Shown piece by piece: positions 9,001 to 15,845 of a DNA stretch of 25,142 nt (the stretch's first letter is position 1; the number at the start of each line of letters is the position of its first letter). This DNA comes from CAZSLZ01 sp964607865 (GTDB lineage: Bacteria > Vulcanimicrobiota > JAJTBE01 > CAZSLZ01). The DNA lies in the NCBI GenBank assembly GCA_964607865.1, contig CAZSLZ010000034.1:1-25142 (forward strand), in the 5' to 3' direction. A program made the position numbers and the translations under genes. Below the pieces are notes generated by a model. That model was not told where the DNA came from. It was given only the letters and a program-made list of their open reading frames with translations, and did no database searches.

Positions 9001-10246
9001 TCCTGAACCTTTTGTTATTGCTGACGCAATAATGTATGCCGATGGAAGGCCCGTGGTTGAAATGACCGATATGTCACTGCAGTTGGCGGGAGCTTCAAAG
9101 GAAATGATGGAAACATTATGGGCTCAAAAAGATGAAGATCTTTTAAGAAAATCAGCTGTGGGAAAACAGAAGCCGGTCTTTGACAATGATACAATTATTG
9201 CATTTGCTGTTGGAAAACCATCGGAAGCTTTCGGCGACAAATACAGGGTATTTGACAGTGAAAGAGTTATTGCCCGGTTGCCCGGCGATCCTTATAAATT
9301 CCTTGACAGAATAACTCGAATTAACAATGCAGAGCAGTGGAAAATGAAGGCTGGTGGGGAGATTCTGGCGCAATATGAAGTTCCCGCTGATGAATGGTAT
9401 TTCAGGGAAAACCGTCAGGATAACATGCCTTTTTCTGTTTTACTGGAAGTAGCCCTTCAACCTTGCGGTTGGTTGGCTGCCTATGTTGGCTCAGCCCTTA
9501 CCAGTGAAACGGATCTTTCTTTCAGAAACCTTGGAGGCTCAGCTGTTCAATATGCAATGGTAAAACCGGATACGGGTATTCTTACCACTGAAGTAAAACT
9601 GACCGGTGTTTCCCATTCCGGTGGCATGATAATTCAAAACTATGATTTTACTGTCCTAAACGAAGGAAACTATATTTACAAGGGTGATACATATTTCGGA
9701 TTCTTCACCAGGGATGCCCTCAAGGATCAGGTTGGAATCAGGACCCCTGATATTTACAGGCCTGCCCGTGATGAAATCAGCAAAGCTCAAAGCCTTCCTT
9801 ATCCTTCTGGTTCTCCTTTCCCCGGAGAGCAATTAAGGATGATTGAAGAAGTTGAACTTTATATTCCTGACGGGGGCCCTTATGGACTGGGGTTCATCAG
9901 AGGCAGTATGAAGGTTAACCCTGAAGCCTGGTTCTTCAAGGCACATTTTTATCAGGACCCCGTTATACCGGGCTCATTGGGGTTGGAGTCTATGGTTCAA
10001 TTAATGAAATTCATGGCTTTTAAAAAATGGAAGTGGCAGAATGAAAACACAATGGTCAGTATGGTTCCCGGTGCCCGTCATGACTGGTTGTACAGAGGGC
10101 AAATAATTCCAGCGGATAAAAAGGTTACTGTGGATGTTTGGATAAAATCTATTGATAATGATCACCGAGTGATGTTTGCCAATGGTTTTTTGTCGGTTGA
10201 CGGCAGAATTATTTACCAGATGAATGATTTTTCTTTAAAAATATAG
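6080..10246 (+). CDS. Acyltransferase-dehydratase subunit (AT-DH-DH) of PUFA-type synthase
   Basis: This 1388-residue protein dehydrates (and probably isomerises) the beta-hydroxyacyl chain and carries an acyltransferase domain. An N-terminal linker leads to an AT domain (about 100-430) with nucleophile Ser201 in GYSLGE and likely catalytic His318. A charged linker with little recognisable structure follows (about 430-590). Four hot-dog folds then form two FabA-like double hot dogs. Hot dogs 2 and 4 carry the FabA active-site pattern HFxxDxVxPG with His901 and His1289. The acidic partner, Asp84 in E. coli FabA, is Glu in both (LMYECC and LGLESM). Hot dogs 1 and 3 lack the motif and look structural. 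The AT-DH-DH order resembles myxobacterial Pfa3 with its KS-CLF part split off and its C-terminal AGPAT absent. The gene could be described as a PfaB AT fused to the PfaC dehydratases; I leave the symbol empty for that reason. Confidence 0.88.
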   Translation: MKLIETGYGIFIVDGETPIDLMTGLENLRAFVVENSEKRINDLSHLWFEKTGVNKTARALAIVVDDSGVLIEKIDRARGHLQATPKMKIDSDLGKEGIYYSPAPLYPQKRLAFVYPGSGNHYEQMGREICLHWPEIIENQEKENEFLFGQIKPDLFWNYCSHQELNKNKRDLMIGQVAFGTLVSDLLRNFAVEPSAVLGYSLGESSALFGMRVWRERDLMLKRMNQSSLFTEDLAGEYRAAKKLWNFKKEQVVDWLISIINEKAENIKKVVGSKKHAYLLIVNTENESIIGGLKEEVEEVINELKCNSVPLKGVTLAHCEALKTVEKPYWELHHFKVTPPEGIDFYSAAWGDKYEVTSDKAADAILAQAVNTLDFPRLINKAYEDNIGIFVEIGPGNSFTRIIKENLKEKDYAAISASIPGRSEVENVLRVLAKLTAERVPVKFDKLFKRQSLKEKSEARKKPQISIKTGLTKIEIPSIERSRKIQEIPALIHEKKYEDTLETRAGLPISSSVRRTPIEQLEKMQISRIKAHKTYLKVSRNMADTILQNLQFQMSLVQQAGPEAINGNFTPQNIRQLSIDEEKGRIVTNISNIKTELGEMTPVKPCPVEKPVKNAALDRQMCMEFAVGSIAKVLGPGFAPVDNYPTRVRLPNEPLMLVDRILTIEGEPRSLTCGRVVTEHDIWPDSWYLDGNRIPTCIAVEAGQADLFLSGYLGIDFRTKGEAVYRLLDATITFHDSLPEPGNVIKYDIRIKHFCRQGNTYLFKFEFDSTVNGKPFLTMRDGCAGFFTERELKEGKGLVHTALDKMPQKGKVHANWKPLVEMREEAYSDKQIEDLRKGDLTACFGPDFKGLKLEKPYTLPGGKMELIHRVSAIIPDGGKYSLGLVRAEADIHPDDWFLTCHFSDDNVMPGTLMYECCLHTLRVFLMRMGWVSEEGQTHWEPVPGVAGKLKCRGQVIHTTRKASYEIFIKEIGYRPEPFVIADAIMYADGRPVVEMTDMSLQLAGASKEMMETLWAQKDEDLLRKSAVGKQKPVFDNDTIIAFAVGKPSEAFGDKYRVFDSERVIARLPGDPYKFLDRITRINNAEQWKMKAGGEILAQYEVPADEWYFRENRQDNMPFSVLLEVALQPCGWLAAYVGSALTSETDLSFRNLGGSAVQYAMVKPDTGILTTEVKLTGVSHSGGMIIQNYDFTVLNEGNYIYKGDTYFGFFTRDALKDQVGIRTPDIYRPARDEISKAQSLPYPSGSPFPGEQLRMIEEVELYIPDGGPYGLGFIRGSMKVNPEAWFFKAHFYQDPVIPGSLGLESMVQLMKFMAFKKWKWQNENTMVSMVPGARHDWLYRGQIIPADKKVTVDVWIKSIDNDHRVMFANGFLSVDGRIIYQMNDFSLKI

Positions 10247-10254
10247 AATAATTA

Positions 10255-11307
10255 ATGATTATGAAATATACAAAAGTTTTTTTAGATTCAATTGGATACG
10301 AATTGGCCCCGGTGGTGATAACCACTGAAGATATTGAAGAAATGCTGCAACCCTTCTTTGACAAACTGAATATTACCGGGCGTACATTCGAAAATTTGAC
10401 CGGCATCAGCGAAAGAAGATGGTGGGAATCAGGTGGGGCCCCTCTTTCCGATGGTGCTGTTGCTGCAGCAAAAAAAGTGTTTGCAGAATCCAATGTAAAA
10501 CCTGAAGATGTGGATGTATTAATATATGGGGGAGTCTGCCGGGAAGGTTTTGAACCTGCAACTGCGTGTAAAATAGCTTCAGCGTTGGAGATAAGCCCCG
10601 ACAGTTTGGTTTACGATCTGAGCAATGCCTGCCTGGGAGTTATGAATGGCATAGTGGAAATTGCCAACCGCATTGAATTGGGGCAAAGCCGGGCAGGCCT
10701 CATAGTTTCCAGCGAATCTGCAAGGGAGATAAATGAAATAACTATACAAAAAATGTTGGCTGACCCAACCATGCCCACTTTCATAAAATACCTTGCAACC
10801 TTAACCGGTGGTTCGGGATCCGTAGCTCTTCTGTTGACCGATGGAAGTTTCAATAACAAGACGGACAAAAAGCTTCTGGGCGGGGTTGCCTGTTCAGCTC
10901 CAGAATTTCACAAACTCTGTACCTGGGGAATGGTTCCCCGGGAAAATGGTTCTTATGAAGAAGTCATGCTGACTGATTCGGTTTCTGTCCTGAAGAACGG
11001 TATTGTTTTATCTGAGAGGACATGGAATAATTTTCTGGAAGAGTTGAATTGGAGAACCGATGATGTGGATAAAATAATCTGCCACCAGGTTGGCTCAACG
11101 CATCAGAATAAAATTTTAAAAGCGCTGGGTATTCCCAAGGAAAAAGATTTCGATACATTTCCGTTCCTGGGTAATATCGGCAGCGTTTCACTACCCATTA
11201 CAGCTGCTATTGCTGAAGAAAGAAAATTCCTGAACCCCGGTGAAAATGTGGGATTCCTGGGTATCGGCAGTGGTTTGAACTGTATTATGTTAGGCTGGCA
11301 GTGGTGA
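10255..11307 (+). CDS. oleA: OleA, thiolase-superfamily acyl-acyl condensing enzyme
   Basis: OleA performs the head-to-head, non-decarboxylative Claisen condensation of two fatty acyl thioesters to a 2-alkyl-3-ketoacyl product, the first step of long-chain olefin synthesis. The 350-residue protein has the thiolase/FabH-like fold with nucleophile Cys126 in SNACLG, His277 in ICHQVG and Asn307 in GNIGSV. A Glu in GFEPATAC may match the catalytic Glu that OleA supplies across the dimer. FabH (KAS III) alone would be an alternative call, but the adjacent oleB, oleC and oleD genes settle it. The gene starts 8 nt after the AT-DH gene. No clear Shine-Dalgarno precedes ATG 10255 or the alternative in-frame ATG 10261, so the exact start is uncertain and initiation may depend on coupling. 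The end overlaps oleB. Confidence 0.92.
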   Translation: MIMKYTKVFLDSIGYELAPVVITTEDIEEMLQPFFDKLNITGRTFENLTGISERRWWESGGAPLSDGAVAAAKKVFAESNVKPEDVDVLIYGGVCREGFEPATACKIASALEISPDSLVYDLSNACLGVMNGIVEIANRIELGQSRAGLIVSSESAREINEITIQKMLADPTMPTFIKYLATLTGGSGSVALLLTDGSFNNKTDKKLLGGVACSAPEFHKLCTWGMVPRENGSYEEVMLTDSVSVLKNGIVLSERTWNNFLEELNWRTDDVDKIICHQVGSTHQNKILKALGIPKEKDFDTFPFLGNIGSVSLPITAAIAEERKFLNPGENVGFLGIGSGLNCIMLGWQW

Positions 11308-12182
11308 GTAGTTCCGATTATCCTTTCAAAAGTAACTTTCTTGATTTGGGTGGTTACAAATATCATTATATCAATCAGGGACAGGGCGAACCTCTTCTTT
11401 TTCTTCATGGCAACCCCACCTGGTCTTATTATTTCAGAAGCTTAATGAGCGAACTGGAAGGTTCTTATCGGGTTATCGCTCCCGACCATATAGGTTGCGG
11501 TTTGTCTGATACACCTTCTCTGGAGGAATATGACTATTCTCTTATTCAGCGGGCCAAAGACCTGGAAAACCTCATTAAGCATCTTGGTGTTAATGGAAAA
11601 ATAACCCTGGCTGTTCACGACTGGGGCGGAATGATTGGCATGCTGTTTGCAGTCAGAAATCCGGAAATGATTAAAAGATTTATAATTTTCAATACATCTG
11701 CCTTTCATCTGCCCAAAGACAAACAGTTTCCCTGGCCACTCTGGATATGCAGAGATACTTTTCTGGGACAATATTTAGTACAGGGTATGAATCTATTTGT
11801 TTTGCTGGCATTGAAATGGTGTTGTAAAAAGAAAAAATTGTCAGCAGAGGAAAAAAGGCAATATATCAGGCCATACCAGAACTGGAAACAAAGAACTGCA
11901 GTTTATCAATTTGTCAGGGATATTCCTTTAAAAAAAGAAGACTGTTCTTATAAATGTATAGATGAAGTTGAAAATAACCTTGACCAGTTCAGGAATCATC
12001 CAATGTTAATTTGCTGGGGTATGAAGGATTTTGTGTTTGACGAAAGTTTTCTGAGAAAATGGCAGGAACAGTTTCCAGGTGCAGAAACTCATAAATTCCC
12101 CGATGCCGGCCATTATATAATTGAGGATGAAAAAGAGGAAATTCTTTCTCTGGTAAAAAGATTTTTAATGGAAAACCCTTGA
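11304..12182 (+). CDS. oleB: OleB, alpha/beta hydrolase-fold beta-lactone decarboxylase
   Basis: OleB resembles haloalkane dehalogenases and removes CO2 from the cis-beta-lactone made by OleC, giving the olefin. Numbered from GTG 11304, the oxyanion motif HGNPTW is at residues 35-40, the nucleophile Asp106 sits in VHDWGG and the catalytic His270 in DAGHYI. An acid residue is likely in the WGMKDF segment. The nucleophile is Asp rather than Ser, as expected for this family. Two adjacent GTG codons (11301, 11304) can start it. I prefer 11304 because it makes a 4-nt GTGA overlap with the oleA stop, typical of coupled translation, and no strong Shine-Dalgarno decides the matter. The family assignment relies on the ole context; taken alone the protein would be called a haloalkane dehalogenase. 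Confidence 0.9.
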   Translation: MSSSDYPFKSNFLDLGGYKYHYINQGQGEPLLFLHGNPTWSYYFRSLMSELEGSYRVIAPDHIGCGLSDTPSLEEYDYSLIQRAKDLENLIKHLGVNGKITLAVHDWGGMIGMLFAVRNPEMIKRFIIFNTSAFHLPKDKQFPWPLWICRDTFLGQYLVQGMNLFVLLALKWCCKKKKLSAEEKRQYIRPYQNWKQRTAVYQFVRDIPLKKEDCSYKCIDEVENNLDQFRNHPMLICWGMKDFVFDESFLRKWQEQFPGAETHKFPDAGHYIIEDEKEEILSLVKRFLMENP

Positions 12183-12197
12183 AAGATGGTAGATTGA

Positions 12198-13862
12198 ATG
12201 CCTGAAAACAACATTTCAAATATAGCAGCGCATCTTCCTGTGATGGCCGGAACCAATCCTCATACACCTGCAGTAATTTGCCCGACAAAAACAGATGCTT
12301 ACGGCAATTACTCTTATGTTCATTATACTTTAAGCCAACTGAACCGCCAGAGCGATATTCTGGCATCTGCTCTAGAAAAAGTAAACATAGAAAAAGGGGT
12401 AAGAACGGTTCTGATGGTAAAGCCCAGCTTGGATTTTTTCGCGCTGACCTTTGCCCTGTTTAAAGTTGGAGCTGTTCCAATCCTTATCGATCCGGGAATT
12501 GGTGTTAAAAAATTAAAACCCAGCATAAGAGAAGCGGAGCCCGAGGCTTTTATAGGAATACCCAGGGCTCAATTGGCAAGAATTTTACTGGGCTGGGGAA
12601 AAGAAACCATAAGAACTTCAATTACCGTGGGAAGAAAATTTGGCTGGGGCGGTTATACCCTGGATGAACTTTATGAAATGGGTAAGGATATTAAAGAATA
12701 TAGTATGCCTGAAATCAAACCTGATGATATGGCGGCAATTCTTTTCACAAGTGGAAGCACAGGCCCCTCGAAAGGAGTTATTTATACCCACAGAGTTTTT
12801 AATCGGCAAATAGAATTGCTGAAGCAAGTTTACAACATTCAACCTGGCGAGAAAGATTTTGCAACATTTCCTTTGTTTGCCTTATTCGGCCCAACTCTGG
12901 GTATGACTGCAATAATACCCGATATGGATGCCTCGTGCCCTGCAAAATCGGACCCGGAAAAATTGTTTAAAACTATTCATGATTTTGGCCCGACCAATAT
13001 GTTTGCTTCACCGGCATTGATAAATCTTTTAAGTAAATATGGAGAAAAACAAAAGTTAAAGATTGAATCCTTAAAGCGGGTTATATCCGCGGGGGCTCCC
13101 GCAAACCCGGAATCTCTGGAGAGATTTTCAAATCTGCTTCGATCAGGAATTGAAATTTTTACTCCCTATGGTGCTACGGAAGCTTTGCCGGTTTGCAATA
13201 TTGGAAGCAAGGAAATTCTTGAAGAAACTGGTAAACTTACCAGGCAGGGCAAGGGGGCATGTGTTGGGTTTCCTGTTGACGGAATTACTTTGAAGATAAT
13301 AAGAATCAGTGATGATCCCATTGAAAAATGGAGCGATGAACTTGAATTGCCGGTAAATGAGATAGGTGAAATTGTGGTTAAAGGCAAAAACGTTACTGCA
13401 GGTTATTACAATCGTCCAGATTCCAACAGGGTGTCAAAAATTGCAGATATGCAAAACGGCGGGTTCTATCACAGAATGGGTGATGTAGGTTATAAGGATG
13501 AAAATGCCAGAGTCTGGTTCTGTGGCCGTAAATCTCATAGAGTGGTAACTGAAAGTAAAACTTTGTTTACCATACCAACTGAAGCTTTGTTTAATAATCA
13601 TTCTGAAGTATTCAGAACGGCAATTGTGGGCCCTGTAAAAAACAAAAAAGTTTATCCGGTTCTTTGTGTAGAAAAAGAAAAAAATACAAAAATTGAAGAT
13701 ACAACCTTGAAAAATGAACTCAGGGAAATTGCCAGAAAGAATGGTTTAGAGGATGACATAAAAGACATTTTATTTCACAGGAGTTTTCCTGTTGATGTAA
13801 GGCACAATGCAAAAATATTCCGGGAGGAATTAACCCAATGGGCGCAGGCAAAAATCAGATGA
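12198..13862 (+). CDS. oleC: OleC, AMP-dependent beta-lactone synthetase
   Basis: OleC belongs to the acyl-CoA synthetase/adenylate-forming superfamily. In this pathway it activates the 2-alkyl-3-hydroxyalkanoic acid with ATP and closes it to a beta-lactone instead of making a thioester. The 554-residue protein shows the phosphate-binding loop TSGSTGPSKG (184-193), the YGATE motif (324-328), a GDVGY hinge-region motif, and the C-terminal catalytic lysine, probably Lys539 (NAKIF). It begins 15 nt after oleB. Only a weak GA-rich stretch (GAAAGATGG) serves as ribosome site. Its 3' end overlaps oleD by 25 nt. A generic fatty-acyl-CoA ligase is the alternative reading; the position between oleB and oleD makes OleC far more likely. 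Confidence 0.91.
   Translation: MPENNISNIAAHLPVMAGTNPHTPAVICPTKTDAYGNYSYVHYTLSQLNRQSDILASALEKVNIEKGVRTVLMVKPSLDFFALTFALFKVGAVPILIDPGIGVKKLKPSIREAEPEAFIGIPRAQLARILLGWGKETIRTSITVGRKFGWGGYTLDELYEMGKDIKEYSMPEIKPDDMAAILFTSGSTGPSKGVIYTHRVFNRQIELLKQVYNIQPGEKDFATFPLFALFGPTLGMTAIIPDMDASCPAKSDPEKLFKTIHDFGPTNMFASPALINLLSKYGEKQKLKIESLKRVISAGAPANPESLERFSNLLRSGIEIFTPYGATEALPVCNIGSKEILEETGKLTRQGKGACVGFPVDGITLKIIRISDDPIEKWSDELELPVNEIGEIVVKGKNVTAGYYNRPDSNRVSKIADMQNGGFYHRMGDVGYKDENARVWFCGRKSHRVVTESKTLFTIPTEALFNNHSEVFRTAIVGPVKNKKVYPVLCVEKEKNTKIEDTTLKNELREIARKNGLEDDIKDILFHRSFPVDVRHNAKIFREELTQWAQAKIR
13822..13829 (+). promoter_or_regulatory. Ribosome binding site deciding the oleD start
   Basis: GGGAGGAA lies inside the end of oleC, 8 nt before ATG 13838. 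The competing in-frame ATG 13859 makes an ATGA overlap with the oleC stop but has no purine-rich site before it. This favours 13838. Confidence 0.7.
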
Positions 13863-14848
13863 ATATTCTTGTTACTGGTGGAGGGGGTTTTCTGGGAAAA
13901 GCTATTGTAAGGAGTCTTGTGGGGATGGGGGTTAATGTCAGAAGTTTTTCCCGCAAAGAATACCCTGAACTGAAAAAAATGGGGGTAGAAGTAATAAAGG
14001 GTGAGCTTGCGGAATTTGAAGATGTAAAACAGGCTGTTAAAGATTGTGGGGCAGTATTTCATGTGGCGGCAAAAGCTGGGATCTGGGGAGATTATGAAGA
14101 TTATTATAATACAAACGTTCTGGGAACGAAAAATGTAATTGATGCCTGCAAAGAGAATGGAGTAAAAAAATTAATTTACACAAGTTCCCCCAGTGTGGTT
14201 TTTCACAATTGTGATCAGGAAGGGGATGATGAGAGTGTGGGGTATCCTTCAAATTTTCTTTCGTATTATCCCCGCACAAAAGCTGAGGCTGAACAGCTGG
14301 TCATTGAAGCGAATTCTGAAAATCTGGCTACTGTATCATTGCGGCCTCATTTAATATGGGGGCCGGGAGACAATCATCTTGTTCCCCGGATAATTGAAAG
14401 GGCAGAAAAAGGCCAGTTGAGAATTGTGGGGGACGGTAATAACAAGGTAGATACCGTATACATTGACAATGCAGCGCAGGCCCATATACTTGCATTTAAG
14501 AAACTGGAACCCGGCAGTGAGATAAGTGGAAAAACATATTTTATAACAAACAATGAACCTCTCAAAATGAAAATCATACTGAATAAGATATTGGAAGCAG
14601 GGGGTCTCCCACCCGTTGAAAAACACATTCCTTCAAATATTGCTTATTTTCTGGGTGGGGTAATGGAATTTGCTTACAATATTCTGAAAATTAAAGAAGA
14701 ACCCAGAATGACACGTTTCCTGGCAAAAGAACTCTCCTGCGCTCATTGGTTTGACATAACCTCAGCTGAAAGGGACCTGGATTACAAGCCTGAGGTCAGT
14801 ATAGACCAGGGAATGGAAAAACTAAAAAATTGGCTTCAAAGAAACTAA
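13838..14848 (+). CDS. oleD: OleD, NAD(P)H-dependent 2-alkyl-3-oxoalkanoate reductase
   Basis: OleD is a short-chain dehydrogenase of the extended (3-beta-hydroxysteroid dehydrogenase/epimerase-like) class. It reduces the beta-keto acid produced from OleA to the beta-hydroxy acid used by OleC. The 336-residue protein has the Rossmann motif TGGGGFLG (13-20), a TSSPS segment that supplies the catalytic Ser, and the YxxxK pair Tyr144/Lys148. It is the last gene of the operon, overlaps oleC by 25 nt, and is followed 3 nt later by a hairpin terminator. The start at 13838 is supported by a good Shine-Dalgarno. Sequence alone cannot separate OleD from other sterol-dehydrogenase-like reductases, but the oleABC context does. 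Confidence 0.91.
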   Translation: MGAGKNQMNILVTGGGGFLGKAIVRSLVGMGVNVRSFSRKEYPELKKMGVEVIKGELAEFEDVKQAVKDCGAVFHVAAKAGIWGDYEDYYNTNVLGTKNVIDACKENGVKKLIYTSSPSVVFHNCDQEGDDESVGYPSNFLSYYPRTKAEAEQLVIEANSENLATVSLRPHLIWGPGDNHLVPRIIERAEKGQLRIVGDGNNKVDTVYIDNAAQAHILAFKKLEPGSEISGKTYFITNNEPLKMKIILNKILEAGGLPPVEKHIPSNIAYFLGGVMEFAYNILKIKEEPRMTRFLAKELSCAHWFDITSAERDLDYKPEVSIDQGMEKLKNWLQRN

Positions 14849-14851
14849 AAA

Positions 14852-14871
14852 AAACCGGCTTTCGCCGGTTT
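14852..14871. terminator. Bidirectional intrinsic terminator between oleD and the DUF6602-like gene
   Basis: A perfect 8-bp stem (AAACCGGC / GCCGGTTT) with a TTTC loop lies between two convergent genes. The A-run before it (from 14847) becomes a T-run for minus-strand transcription, so the hairpin works best for the leftward gene. The TTT after the stem gives a weaker rightward signal for the pfa-ole operon. Confidence 0.8.
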
Positions 14872-14877
14872 CAGCTG

Positions 14878-15750
14878 TTATTTTCTCTGAATCTTCTTTG
14901 GCTTGGCCCAGGAAATACCGAAAAGCTCCAATTCCCGTGCCAATTCAAAGGGGTTATTCAAAAGGTGGATTATATCGACGGCGAAAATTGCGAATTGGGT
15001 ATATTCCCAGTCGGATGTTACAAAAATTTGCTTATCTTCCACATAATTATAACTATCTGAGTAGCAGATGTTTTCAAAAATAGATTTACCATTTTTGCCC
15101 ACTCGGGATTTTAAGTCTTTATCTATTATGCCCTGTTCAATCCAGCAGGTAAGATCCTTGTCCTTGTTTTCTCCGGATAATACAATAGAACCGAAACAAC
15201 CCCTCAGCAATTCTCTGGGGTTAAGGTTATTAAGAACCTCTTTGTTGAATTCCTGTTCTCGTTTAATTTCAAAAAATACTGAACCCATAAAGAATTTACC
15301 GGGTAAATATTTTTTATATGTTTCTTCCACGGATTCAATTCTTTCAAGATATGGTTTTACTTCCTTCAGTTTATTTATTGTGTCCATGGCTGTTTCCGGT
15401 GTAAGTTCAGGCCGAACTTCAAAAATAGCATATACAAATTCCGGGGGAATCACCCGGAATTTTTTGCCGTCTGAAGCGGTTTTCCATAACTCTGGAGCTT
15501 CAGTCTGATCATAAATTAAAATGTTAAAATAAGGATATTCGCCTTTTTTGTATTTTTCCGAAACAATATACCCGGAATCGACGTTATATCTGCGGGGAAT
15601 AAAGCTTGCAAGCCATTCCTTGAAAAGATTCTCTGCAATTATCTGAGCATCTTTCCCGGAATTTTCTCCTTTGAGTTCCTGAAACTTCTGTATCATCTCT
15701 GATTTTCTGGGTACAAACCAGCGCCAGCCTGCAATTTTGTTTTCCTGCAT
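14878..15750 (-). CDS. DUF6602-like protein, possible degenerate nuclease-fold domain
   Basis: This 290-residue soluble protein has no signal peptide or membrane segment. It resembles the DUF6602 family, which I recall as having a restriction-endonuclease-like core. The shape is an N-terminal helical part, then a SGYIVSE strand, ILIYDQ, and after IPPEF the segment AIFEVRPELTPE. Where related proteins tend to have Asp before the IYD strand and E-x-K afterwards, this one has Asn (FNILIYD) and E-V-R-P, so the PD-(D/E)xK-type active site looks altered. The start at 15750 is chosen because GGAG at 15759-15762 sits 8 nt ahead; an upstream in-frame TTG (15774) is unsupported. The gene lies 95 nt behind hydE on the same strand and ends at the shared terminator. 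Its role is unknown. Confidence 0.6.
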   Translation of the reverse strand: MQENKIAGWRWFVPRKSEMIQKFQELKGENSGKDAQIIAENLFKEWLASFIPRRYNVDSGYIVSEKYKKGEYPYFNILIYDQTEAPELWKTASDGKKFRVIPPEFVYAIFEVRPELTPETAMDTINKLKEVKPYLERIESVEETYKKYLPGKFFMGSVFFEIKREQEFNKEVLNNLNPRELLRGCFGSIVLSGENKDKDLTCWIEQGIIDKDLKSRVGKNGKSIFENICYSDSYNYVEDKQIFVTSDWEYTQFAIFAVDIIHLLNNPFELARELELFGISWAKPKKIQRK

Positions 15751-15758
15751 ATTATAAA

Positions 15759-15762
15759 CTCC
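15759..15762 (-). promoter_or_regulatory. Ribosome binding site deciding the DUF6602-like gene start
   Basis: On the minus strand TTGGAG is followed 8 nt later by ATG (15750). The TTG at 15774 and the ATG at 15768 have no such site before them, so the shorter protein is preferred. Confidence 0.65.
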
Positions 15763-15845
15763 AATCATAAACAATTTATATTTCTATTCTTAAAAAAGAA
15801 ATACCAAATTTCCTTCTTTATAATGTGGAATTAAAACAGAAAAAA

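Noticed and set aside
15751..15774. Longer start (TTG 15774) for the DUF6602-like gene
   Set aside because: There is no ribosome site before it, while ATG 15750 has GGAG at a good distance.
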